Assembly: GCA_021793235.1 (NCBI GenBank)
Contig: JAJYTD010000002.1
Coordinates: 124,001 to 188,000 of the forward strand
Direction: 5' to 3'
Origin: Actinomycetes bacterium
GTDB lineage: Bacteria > Actinomycetota > Actinomycetes > Streptosporangiales > Streptosporangiaceae
Length of the DNA stretch: 64,000 bases
In this document: one piece after another, positions 10,076 to 18,962 of the stretch
Layout: each line of letters opens with the position of its first letter
Numbering within the stretch: the first letter of the stretch is position 1
Translations under genes and position numbers: made by a program
The notes under the pieces: model-generated
What the model saw: only the letters and a program-made list of their open reading frames with translations
The model's database searches: none
What the model was told of the DNA's origin: nothing

Positions 10076-11227
10076 GTGGGACTGTTCGACGCCATCCGAA
10101 ATGAACTCATCGACATCATCGAGTGGCTAGACGACAGCCGCGACACCATCGTCTGGCGCTTCCCGCGCCACGACAACGAGATCAAGATGGGCGCCAAGCT
10201 CATCGTGCGCGAGTCACAGGTCGCCGTCTTCGTCAACGAGGGCAACATCGCCGATGTCTACCCTCCCGGAACCCACACGCTCGTTACCCGGAACATGCCG
10301 GTCCTGTCGACCCTGAAGGGGTGGAAGTACGGCTTCGACTCCCCCTTCAAGGCTGAGGTGTACTTCGTCAGCACCCGGCAGTTCACCGACATGAAGTGGG
10401 GCACGCAGAACCCGGTCATCGTCCGGGACTCCGAATTCGGCATGGTGCGGTTGCGCGCGTTCGGCGGCTACGCCGCCCGGGTCGTCGACGCTGCCAGTCT
10501 GATCAGGGAGCTTGCTGGAACCGACCCGCAGTTCCGCACTGAGGAGGTGGAGGAGTACCTGCGGCAGATGATCGTGGGCCGGCTGGGCAGCGCGCTGGGC
10601 ACGGCCGCCGCTGACATTCCGGTGATCGACCTGGCGGCGAACCAGCACATCATCGGCGAGCGCCTGGCCAATGTCCTCAGCAGTGACCTCGCCGACGTCG
10701 GCATCCACATTCCGCGCTTCATCATCGAGAACATCTCGCTGCCCCCCGAGGTGGAAAAGGCCATCGACAAGCGCTCGCAGATGGGCATCGTGGGCGACAT
10801 GGGCCAGTACAGCCGGTTCCAGGCAGCCAACGCGATCGAGGACGCGGCCCGCAACCCCGGGGGAGGTGCGGGCGAAGGACTCGGGCTGGGGATGGGGATC
10901 GCGGCCGGCCAGCAGATGGCCGCGGGCTTTGGGGTCGGAGCACAGCAACCCCAGCAGCCCCAGCAGTCCGCGCCCCCGGGACCGCACGCGGGCGGCCCGG
11001 CCGGGCCGCCGCCGCTGCCGCCCCAGGAGCAGTGGTACCTGGGCGTCAACGGTCAGCAGCTCGGCCCGTTCGATCAGACCGGGATTTCCGCCCAGATCGG
11101 CAACGGCACGCTCACCCGCACCACGCTCGTATGGAAGGCCGGCATGGACCAGTGGACCCCGGCACAGCAGGTACCCGAACTGGCCCGCCTCTTCGACGGC
11201 ACTCCTCCGCCGCTGCCGCCCCAGTGA
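10076..11227 (+). CDS. SPFH-domain protein with C-terminal GYF_2 domain (YdjI-like)
   Basis: 383 aa. I start at GTG 10076, seven nt after AAGGAG; the frame extends to 9968 but that part is junk-like. It opens with an amphipathic segment (GLFDAIRNELIDIIEWLDD), then an SPFH/band-7-type domain of the virion-core or YdjI kind (residues about 20-265). A Gly/Gln/Pro-rich linker and a C-terminal GYF_2 domain follow (WYLGVNGQQLGPFDQTGI onward). No transmembrane helix is seen, so membrane binding is probably peripheral. The next gene encodes a zinc-ribbon membrane protein. In Bacillus, YdjI (SPFH) and YdjG (zinc ribbon) form a complex that recruits a PspA homologue; no pspA is present in this window. 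Function here is inference from that pairing. Confidence 0.88.
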   Translation: MGLFDAIRNELIDIIEWLDDSRDTIVWRFPRHDNEIKMGAKLIVRESQVAVFVNEGNIADVYPPGTHTLVTRNMPVLSTLKGWKYGFDSPFKAEVYFVSTRQFTDMKWGTQNPVIVRDSEFGMVRLRAFGGYAARVVDAASLIRELAGTDPQFRTEEVEEYLRQMIVGRLGSALGTAAADIPVIDLAANQHIIGERLANVLSSDLADVGIHIPRFIIENISLPPEVEKAIDKRSQMGIVGDMGQYSRFQAANAIEDAARNPGGGAGEGLGLGMGIAAGQQMAAGFGVGAQQPQQPQQSAPPGPHAGGPAGPPPLPPQEQWYLGVNGQQLGPFDQTGISAQIGNGTLTRTTLVWKAGMDQWTPAQQVPELARLFDGTPPPLPPQ

Positions 11228-11272
11228 TCCGCCCGCCGCTCCCTTCCTCCCTTCGATCCTGTAAGGGCAGCC

Positions 11273-12385
11273 ATGTCCGATCACTCATTCTCCGCCGCTG
11301 ATCCCTCCGCCCAGAACTCCCTCCCCTGCACCGGCTGCGGAGCCCGCCTGCACTACGCGCCCGGGACCCACAATCTGAGCTGCCCGTACTGCGGACAGCA
11401 GCAGAAGATCGCCGCACCAACCCGCGCGGTTCGGGAGCACTCCTATGAATCGCTGCTCACCAAGCAGGCCAAACCGGCCGGGGAGATCGCCGCCTACCGC
11501 TTCACCTGCAATGGCTGCGGAGCCCACGTCCAGGGCGATAACGAGCTGTCGAGCACCTGCCAGTTCTGCGCTTCTCCCCTGGTCGCCGACACCGCCGCCG
11601 ATCACCAGATCGAGCCGGAGGCGGTGCTGCCATTCGAGCTCGACCGCAAGGCCACTAGTGAAGCGCTGCGTGAATGGGTGAAGAGCCGCTGGTTCGCCCC
11701 GAATCGCCTGAAGCAGGTCACCACGGCGGAATCAATGAAGAGCACCTACCTGCCGCACTGGACCTTCGACGCGAAGACCGCCTCGAAGTACACCGGTCAG
11801 CGCGGGGAGTACTACTACGTGACCGAGACCTACACGGCCACGGTGAACGGCAAACGGGAGCAGCGTACCCGTCGGGTGCGCAAGACCCGCTGGTATCCCG
11901 CCCGTGGCAAGGTCACCCGCAGCTTCGATGACGTCCTGGTCGCCGCGACCACCAGGGTCACCCCGGACCAGCTCGACAAATTGGAACCGTGGCCCCTGGC
12001 CAGAGCGCGGCCCTACCGGCCGGACTACCTGGCCGGCCACGAGACGCTGCGCTATGACGTAGAACCCGGGAGCGGGCTCGCCGAAGCCAAAAAGGAAATG
12101 GCCGCCGCCATCGAAAAGGACTGCCGGAGGGACATCGGGGGTGACACGCAGAGAGTCCACTCGATCAACACCAGTTACTCTGATATCACCGGCAAGCTCA
12201 TGCTGCTGCCGGTGTGGATCGGCAGCTACCTGTACAACGGGAAGCCCTGGCAGGTCCTGATCAACGGATGCACCGGCGAGGTCCAGGGCGACCGTCCCTA
12301 CAGCGCCGTTAAGATCATCTCCGCGGTCGTGGCCGCCCTTGTCGTTCTCGCTCTGGTGGTCGCCGTGGCCCAGTACACCCGCTAA
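11273..12385 (+). CDS. Double zinc-ribbon membrane protein (YdjG-like)
   Basis: 370 aa. Two zinc ribbons in the first about 105 residues: CTGCG...CPYCG and CNGCG...CQFC. A beta-rich region with YLPHWTFDAK, characteristic of this family, comes next, and a single C-terminal membrane helix (IISAVVAALVVLALVVAVAQ) ends the chain, giving a tail-anchored cytoplasmic protein. It lies 45 nt downstream of the SPFH-GYF2 gene in the same direction. This pair matches the SPFH plus TFIIB-type zinc-ribbon pair known from Bacillus ydjGHI, where it is linked to membrane stress. Families of this kind are often mislabelled as primosomal or helicase-like because of the zinc ribbons; no helicase motif is present. 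Confidence 0.85.
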   Translation: MSDHSFSAADPSAQNSLPCTGCGARLHYAPGTHNLSCPYCGQQQKIAAPTRAVREHSYESLLTKQAKPAGEIAAYRFTCNGCGAHVQGDNELSSTCQFCASPLVADTAADHQIEPEAVLPFELDRKATSEALREWVKSRWFAPNRLKQVTTAESMKSTYLPHWTFDAKTASKYTGQRGEYYYVTETYTATVNGKREQRTRRVRKTRWYPARGKVTRSFDDVLVAATTRVTPDQLDKLEPWPLARARPYRPDYLAGHETLRYDVEPGSGLAEAKKEMAAAIEKDCRRDIGGDTQRVHSINTSYSDITGKLMLLPVWIGSYLYNGKPWQVLINGCTGEVQGDRPYSAVKIISAVVAALVVLALVVAVAQYTR

Positions 12386-12426
12386 ACGGCCCGATACGGC
12401 GATCCGTCGCCCTGTGGCGGTGTGTG

Positions 12427-13422
12427 TCAGCCTGCCACGGGGGCGGCGGCGGGGCGGCCGGCGATGTCGCCGGTCTCGCCTTCCCGGTGGGCCTTGCGGC
12501 CGAGAGTGTAGACATAGGCGAGGAAGACCAGTTCCGCGAGCACGCCGATGCCTACGCGCAGCCAGGTGGTGTGCACCCACCCTGTTACCAGTCCCTCGAT
12601 GAGGCCGGAGACGAAGAGGACCAGCACCAGCCCCAGGGCGACCGCGATGGCCGGCCGGGCCTCCTCACCCAGGGCCTGGAGCCGGGGCCGGGTGCCCGGG
12701 GCAATGACGGTCCACCCGAGTTTGAGGCCGACACCGGCCGCCACGAACACGGCGGTCAGTTCGAGTAGACCGTGCGGGATGATCAGGCCGAAGAAGATAT
12801 CCCCCTTACCGTGGGCGAACATCAACCCGGCGGCCACACCCAGGTTCGCTCCGTTCAGCGCAAGGACATAGACGGTAGGCAGGCAGAGGAAGACTCCGAA
12901 GATCAGCGCCTGCGCCGCGGCCCAGGCGTTGTTCGTCCAGACTTGCGCGGCAAACGATGCACCGGGGTGCTCCACGTAGTAGTTGGCGAAGTCGTTCTCC
13001 ACATAGGCGCGGATCTCATCAGGGGTCCCTATGGCGGTCTGCACGGCGGGATCAACGACCACCCACACCGCCAGGCCGGCCGAGAACGCGAGGGTGCCCA
13101 GCGACGCCGCGATCCACCACCACCGCAACCGGTAGACAACGGCAGGAAAGGTCCGGATGAAAAAGGAGGCCATGTCCTGCCACGCCGGCTCGTGCGCCCC
13201 GGTGACCGCGGAGCGGGCCCGCGCCACCACGCCCGACAGCCAGCCCGTCAGAGCCGGATCCTGCCCGGAAGAGCGGACAACGGACAGGTGCGTGGAGACC
13301 CGCTGGTAGAGCTCGACGAGTTCATCGATTTCCGGGCCGGTGAGCTTGCGGCGCCTGCGCACCAACTGTTCCAGGCGTTCCCAGTCGGGCCGGTGCACGG
13401 AGGCGAAGACATCGAGTTCCAC
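12427..13422 (-). CDS. Stage II sporulation protein M-like (SpoIIM/DUF95) membrane protein
   Basis: 331 aa from GTG 13422 with a GAGG just upstream; the longer frame to 13503 lacks homology-like sequence. It begins VELDVFASVHRPDWERLEQL, an N-terminal cytoplasmic helical domain of about 90 residues typical of actinobacterial DUF95 proteins. Five or six membrane helices follow. The SpoIIM signature region with NNAWAAAQALIFGVF and ILPHGLLEL-like (here IIPHGLLELTAVF) is present. In Bacillus SpoIIM belongs to a complex acting on peptidoglycan during engulfment; actinobacterial versions sit with MoxR/DUF58/RDD genes, as here. It is divergent from the RDD gene (160-nt gap). Confidence 0.9.
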   Translation of the reverse strand: MELDVFASVHRPDWERLEQLVRRRRKLTGPEIDELVELYQRVSTHLSVVRSSGQDPALTGWLSGVVARARSAVTGAHEPAWQDMASFFIRTFPAVVYRLRWWWIAASLGTLAFSAGLAVWVVVDPAVQTAIGTPDEIRAYVENDFANYYVEHPGASFAAQVWTNNAWAAAQALIFGVFLCLPTVYVLALNGANLGVAAGLMFAHGKGDIFFGLIIPHGLLELTAVFVAAGVGLKLGWTVIAPGTRPRLQALGEEARPAIAVALGLVLVLFVSGLIEGLVTGWVHTTWLRVGIGVLAELVFLAYVYTLGRKAHREGETGDIAGRPAAAPVAG

Positions 13423-13582
13423 GCCTCGGATGCTATCGGCACGGCCGGTTGTCGACTTCCGGTTGTTGCTCTCCTCCCCACGGCTCGCTTCACGCAGCGC
13501 CACCGGCCCGGCCTCTCCTCTACTCCTGCCAAACTGTGCAGAGGCGGTGTTGAGACGCGGGCGGCCAGGGAGTGAGGCAACG

Positions 13583-14383
13583 ATGGCTTATCCGGACAGT
13601 GGAGGCGGTTTCGAGCGGTCCTCTCTGGTCACTGGCGACGCCGTAGTGCTCGATCTCCGTCCGGCGGGATTCGCCACGCGCATGGTCGCGCTGATCGTGG
13701 ACGGGCTCGTGCAGGGGCTCGTCCTGGCCGGGTTGATCATCCTGGCCATGCAGGTCTGGGCGGGGATCGATCCCGCCGCCGCGGCCGCTGTCTACCTCGG
13801 CGCGACCGTTCTGGTCCTGGTCGGCTACCCCACCGCGTTCGAGACCCTCACGCGCGGCCGGTCCCTGGGCAAGATGGCTCTGGGGCTGCGGGTGGTGGGC
13901 ACGGACGGTTCCCCCGAACGCTTCCGCCAAGCGCTCGCGCGGGCCCTGTGCGGTGCCGTTGAAATATGGTCGTTCTCGGTCATCGCCCTGATCTCCTCGC
14001 TGCTCAACCGCGACGGCCGACGGATCGGCGATTTCGTCGCGGGAACCCTGGTGGTGCAGGAACGCGCCGGCCGCAACCGCGACGAGGCCATCCCGATGCC
14101 TCCCCATCTCGCCCAATGGGCCTCGGTCGCGGAACTGTCCGGGCTCGCTCCCGAAACGGCCGCCATGGCCCGCCAGTACCTGCTGCGCCGCAACGAACTG
14201 ACCGAGGAAGCCCACCACCGTATGGGCACCCGACTCGCCAACCTGGTCGCGGAGTCGGTCAGTCCGCCCCCTCCCCCCGGCACCACACCACCGGCCTACC
14301 TCTCCGCCGTCCTCGCCGAGCGCCGCAACCGCGAAGAGCGGAGACTCGCTGAGCGCAGGGCGAGCGGACAGTCCTGGAACTGA
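13583..14383 (+). CDS. RDD family membrane protein
   Basis: 266 aa from ATG 13583, preceded by GTGAGG; the open frame upstream to 13340 is a shadow of the divergent gene. The RDD domain (residues about 25-165) has the hallmark Arg in AGFATRMVALIVDGL and the GRSLGKMALGLRVV motif, with about three membrane helices. A cytoplasmic helical tail follows (ETAAMARQYLLRRNELTEEA). RDD proteins are small membrane proteins of uncertain, possibly transport, role. It is part of the conserved MoxR/DUF58/SpoIIM/RDD neighbourhood. Confidence 0.9.
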   Translation: MAYPDSGGGFERSSLVTGDAVVLDLRPAGFATRMVALIVDGLVQGLVLAGLIILAMQVWAGIDPAAAAAVYLGATVLVLVGYPTAFETLTRGRSLGKMALGLRVVGTDGSPERFRQALARALCGAVEIWSFSVIALISSLLNRDGRRIGDFVAGTLVVQERAGRNRDEAIPMPPHLAQWASVAELSGLAPETAAMARQYLLRRNELTEEAHHRMGTRLANLVAESVSPPPPPGTTPPAYLSAVLAERRNREERRLAERRASGQSWN

Positions 14384-14388
14384 CCCCC

Positions 14389-14407
14389 AAGCGCCGTCCG
14401 GGCGCTT
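14389..14407. terminator. Short hairpin between convergent genes
   Basis: AAGCGCC / GGCGCTT (7-bp stem, 5-nt loop) followed by T on the plus strand. It fills the 24-nt gap between the RDD gene and the convergent SAH hydrolase gene and would serve both. Confidence 0.5.
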
Positions 14408-15670
14408 TCAGGCCCGCCAGGAATTGAGGTAGTCCTCCTGGTCCGGGGTGAGGCGGTCGATGTCGATACCGAGGGCTTCGAGTTCCAGCCGGGCGACCTC
14501 GGTGTCGATGCCGACAGGGACGTCCAGGACATCGGGCACGAGGGTGGCGTGGTGCTCGGCCAGCCAGGCGACCGTGAGCGCCTGAACGGAGAAGGACATG
14601 TCCATGACGGCCGCTGGGTGTCCCTCCGCGGCTCCCAGGTTGACCAGGCGCCCCTCGGCGAGGAGTACGATGCGGCGGCCGTCAGCGAGAACGTACTCGT
14701 CGGCCTGGGGCCGTACCTCGCGGCGGATCTCCACGGCGAGCGATTCCAGGGCGGGAAGGTCGATCTCGACGTCGAAGTGGCCGGAGTTCGCCAGTACCGC
14801 ACCGTCTTTGAGGGAGGCGATGTGTTCGAGGCGGATCACGTCGCGGTTACCGGTGGCCGTTACCAGCACGTCGCCCACCTGGGCGGCTTCGTCCATGGGG
14901 AGCACCGTGTACCCCTGCATCGCCGCGTCCAGGGCCTTGACGGGATCGACCTCGGTGACGATGACCCTGGCGCCCATGCCGCGGGCCCGTTCGGCCAGGC
15001 CGCGCCCGCAGTAGCCGAATCCGGCGACGACGACCGTACGCCCTGCCAGCATGGCGTTGGTGGCGCGCATGATGCCGTCGATCGTGGACTGCCCGGTCCC
15101 GTAGCGGTTGTCGAACATCCGCTTGGTGGCGGTGTCGTTGACCGCGACCATCGGCAGCTTCAGAGCGCCTTCGGCGCTCATCCGGTGCAACCGGATCACC
15201 CCCGTGGTGGTCTGCTCGCAGCCGCCGATGGTCTCATCGAGCAGTTCCGGACGCTCCAGGTGGGCGATGTTGACCAGGTCGCAGCCGTCATCGAGGAGCA
15301 TGTGCGGCCGATGCTCCAAGACGGTGGCGAGGTTGCGGTCGTAGGCGGCGGCGTCTATCCCGGCCCGCGCGTACACGGCTATGCCGTACTCGGCCACGAG
15401 CGCGGCCGCCGTGTCGTCCTGGGTGGACAGCGGGTTGGAGGCGGCCAACGCGATCTCGGCACCGCCGGCGCGCAGCGCGCGCAGGATATTGGCGGTCTCG
15501 GCCGTCACGTGCATGCACGCCGCGATACGGAGGCCTTCCAGAGGCCTTTCTTCGGCGAACCGGTCGCGGACCCGGCGCAGTACCGGCATCGCGCGTTCGG
15601 CCCATTCCACGCGGCGGACCCCGGCCTGGGCCAGGCCGAGGTCCGCGACGTCATGCTGTGGTACTGCCAT
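14408..15670 (-). CDS. Second S-adenosylhomocysteine hydrolase, short archaeal/Thermotoga-type
   Basis: 420 aa. Hydrolyses S-adenosylhomocysteine (or a related nucleoside-homocysteine) using bound NAD. Catalytic features are retained: ASNPLSTQDD, EQTTTGV, VNDTATKRMFDNRYG (Lys, Asp, Asn), the NAD loop GFGYCGRG and NSGHFDVEID. Compared with its neighbour at 15691 it lacks the roughly 40-residue insertion and the C-terminal tail with the Lys/Tyr that closes the neighbouring subunit's NAD site; it ends YLNSWRA. This is the short form typical of archaea and Thermotoga, where some members prefer other cofactors or S-inosylhomocysteine. It lies 20 nt after the canonical enzyme in an apparent operon. 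Substrate preference cannot be read from sequence. Confidence 0.88.
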   Translation of the reverse strand: MAVPQHDVADLGLAQAGVRRVEWAERAMPVLRRVRDRFAEERPLEGLRIAACMHVTAETANILRALRAGGAEIALAASNPLSTQDDTAAALVAEYGIAVYARAGIDAAAYDRNLATVLEHRPHMLLDDGCDLVNIAHLERPELLDETIGGCEQTTTGVIRLHRMSAEGALKLPMVAVNDTATKRMFDNRYGTGQSTIDGIMRATNAMLAGRTVVVAGFGYCGRGLAERARGMGARVIVTEVDPVKALDAAMQGYTVLPMDEAAQVGDVLVTATGNRDVIRLEHIASLKDGAVLANSGHFDVEIDLPALESLAVEIRREVRPQADEYVLADGRRIVLLAEGRLVNLGAAEGHPAAVMDMSFSVQALTVAWLAEHHATLVPDVLDVPVGIDTEVARLELEALGIDIDRLTPDQEDYLNSWRA

Positions 15671-15690
15671 ACGAGACGGTGCCCGCGGAT

Positions 15691-17127
<1,437 letters not shown>

Positions 17128-17206
17128 GCGTGTCTACTCCTCCTGGTGGATGCAGGCCGAGTCTACGGCCGCTTCAGCGGCGGGGGAACCGCAAGCAAGG
17201 TTAAAT

Positions 17207-17222
17207 TGACACTGATTTGTCA
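17207..17222. promoter_or_regulatory. Inverted repeat overlapping a TTGACA box, upstream of MerR-like gene
   Basis: TGACA-N6-TGTCA at 17207-17222 lies in the divergent ahcY/merR-like region. TTGACA at 17206-17211 may be the -35 of the plus-strand gene. A dyad over a -35 element suits autoregulation by the MerR-like protein, but this is inference. Confidence 0.35.
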
Positions 17223-17264
17223 GATTTACTAAAGGACGGCAGATCATCAGCTAGGGTCGGTTCC

Positions 17265-17696
17265 ATGGCCGATGGCGAGCGTCCCGCACCCTTTCCCGCC
17301 CCGGGTTCCGCCGACGATTCCGACAACGGGCGCATCCCTATCTCGGCCGCTGCCGAGCGGCTCGACACCAGCCCGCGCATGCTGCGCTATCGGGAGAGTC
17401 TGGGCCTGCTGCCCGTAACCAAGGAGCAGCCCACGGGCCGCGGGCATCGGCACCGCAGATTCTCTGAGGCGGACCTGCGGGTGGTGGCGGCCGGACTGGA
17501 ATTGGAGCGCCTCTACGACATCACGCCTGCGGCACTGTCGTTCGCCCTGCGCATGCTCGCCGAGCCGGCCGTCCTGGCCCGGGTCCGGGCCTATGGTGAG
17601 CGCCTCGGACGCCTCGCCCCGCCTCCGGCACGAGCTTTGGATTTCGAGAAGCAGAAAGCCCTCCGCCTCCTTCAACAGCGGGGGCGAGGGCGTTGA
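17265..17696 (+). CDS. MerR-family HTH transcriptional regulator (small)
   Basis: 143 aa from ATG 17265. The frame also opens at TTG 17217, but AGGG upstream of 17265 and the sequence favour the shorter form. A MerR-type winged helix lies at residues about 22-90 (ISAAAERLDTSPRMLRYRESLGLL, shown here as two parts: ISAAAERLDTSP and RMLRYRESLGLL). A short helix follows with no recognised ligand domain and no Cys cluster. It ends in an Arg-rich tail. Divergent from ahcY, so control of SAH recycling is possible but unproven. Confidence 0.8.
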   Translation: MADGERPAPFPAPGSADDSDNGRIPISAAAERLDTSPRMLRYRESLGLLPVTKEQPTGRGHRHRRFSEADLRVVAAGLELERLYDITPAALSFALRMLAEPAVLARVRAYGERLGRLAPPPARALDFEKQKALRLLQQRGRGR

Positions 17697-17703
17697 CCAC
17701 GAA

Positions 17704-17733
17704 GGGCGGGGACGGCACCATCCGTCCCCGCCC
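17704..17733. terminator. Bidirectional hairpin terminator
   Basis: GGGCGGGGACGG / CCGTCCCCGCCC, a perfect 12-bp stem with loop CACCAT, between the MerR-like gene (plus) and the LPXTG protein gene (minus). Confidence 0.8.
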
Positions 17734-17768
17734 TCGATGTGTGGAGGCTCATCCCGTCAGCGCGGGTT

Positions 17769-18692
17769 TCACCGCCGCCGCATCAGCCGCATGAGGCCCG
17801 CTCCCGCAGCGGTCGCCGCTCCGCCGACCATACCCAGCAGCGCCACAGGTCCACCGGTGACAGGAAGCATGCCCGCCTCGTTCGGTGCTTCCGGCGTCAC
17901 CTGATCGTCGCTGGTGCCGCTGTTGTCACCGTTGTCGCCGTTCTCGTCGGCATCGTCGTTTCCGTTGTCACCGTTGTCGCCGTTCCCGTTGTCGCCGTTC
18001 CCGTTGTCACCGTTCCCGTTGTCGTCGCCCTTGCAGTCCTTGCCGTGGCCGTCGCAGTCCTTGCCGTGCTTGCCGTGGCCGTGGCCGTGGCCGTCGCAGT
18101 CCTTGCCGTGCTTACCGTGACCGTGGCCGTGGCCATCGCAGTCCTTGCCGTGCTCACCGTGACCGCCCTTGCCGTGCTTACCGTGGCCGTGGCCGTCGCA
18201 GTCCTTGCCGTGCTCACCGTGACCGCCCTTGCCGTGCTTACCGTGGCCGTGGCCGTCGCAGTCCTTGTCGTGTTTGCCGTGGCCGTGGCCGTGGCCGTCG
18301 TCGTCGCAGTCCTTGTCGTGCTTACCGTGACCGCCCTTGCAGTCTTTGTGGCCGTGGCCGTGGCCATGGCCGTCGCAGTCCTTGTCCTCCTTGCCGTTCT
18401 CCTCGTCCTTGCCGTGCTTGCCGTGCCCGTCCTCGTCACTGTCGTCATCGTGGCCGCCGGACTTCCACGACCCGTCCCCGTCGTCGTGACCATGGGTATT
18501 GGGCACCCGCACCTGCGTGCTATCCGGTCCTTCGAGCTCCGCTGGCGCCTGCGGAGCGGTCTCCGTCTGCACCGCCGCTTCGGGCGCGTCCAGCGCGGCC
18601 CCCTCCTCATTGGCCAGCGCGGGCGACGCGCAGATCAGGATCAGCGCCGCCGTGACCCCCGTGACAGTGACTCCCGCTTTATAGCGTGGCAT
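17769..18692 (-). CDS. LPXTG-anchored surface protein with His/Cys/Asp-rich repeats
   Basis: 307 aa. Signal peptide (residues 1-27, ...ILICASPALA). A short linker rich in Ala, Glu and Pro precedes residues about 75-225, built almost entirely of His, Gly, Lys, Asp and Cys in imperfect repeats such as KDCDGHGHGKHGKGGHGEHG, with nine Cys each in a KDC context. A GDNGNGDN-type acidic spacer comes next. The C-terminus is a sortase signal: LPVTGG at 276-281, hydrophobic segment, RMRRR-like basic tail (RLMRRR). It should be covalently attached to peptidoglycan. The composition suggests binding of transition metals (Zn, Ni, Cu), which is inference. No sortase gene is in this window. The DNA repeats make expansion or contraction between strains likely. 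Confidence 0.85.
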   Translation of the reverse strand: MPRYKAGVTVTGVTAALILICASPALANEEGAALDAPEAAVQTETAPQAPAELEGPDSTQVRVPNTHGHDDGDGSWKSGGHDDDSDEDGHGKHGKDEENGKEDKDCDGHGHGHGHKDCKGGHGKHDKDCDDDGHGHGHGKHDKDCDGHGHGKHGKGGHGEHGKDCDGHGHGKHGKGGHGEHGKDCDGHGHGHGKHGKDCDGHGHGHGKHGKDCDGHGKDCKGDDNGNGDNGNGDNGNGDNGDNGNDDADENGDNGDNSGTSDDQVTPEAPNEAGMLPVTGGPVALLGMVGGAATAAGAGLMRLMRRR

Positions 18693-18962
18693 GACAATCC
18701 CCCCTAAACAGACAGATCGGCGCCTCCGAAACCAAGGACCAGAGGCAATGTCGGGAGGCCACCGAATTCAGGGACAGTCAAGCATGTATCGTTACAGCAG
18801 CAGGACAGCGCGGCCCAAAATCAACATCTCTTTGCTTATATTTTCACCGCGGATCCAGTGTTATCCCCATCTTCCGGAATTGCGTCCGCCAGTACCGCTT
18901 CTCCCGGCATAGGAAGCCTTTCGCCCACGGACCGCACGCGACTCATGCTCGGTGAGCAGCGG

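Noticed and set aside
12427-13503. Longer start for the SpoIIM-like protein at 13503
   Set aside because: The extra residues are Arg/Ser-rich and unlike the family; GTG 13422 begins the conserved N-terminus.
17128-17206. SAH riboswitch upstream of ahcY
   Set aside because: The leader is too short and I could not find the conserved core or the pairing expected for the class.
18030-18430. Short regular repeats resembling a CRISPR array
   Set aside because: Repeats run without unique spacers, stay in frame, and encode the His/Gly/Lys/Asp repeats of a protein with signal peptide and LPXTG anchor.
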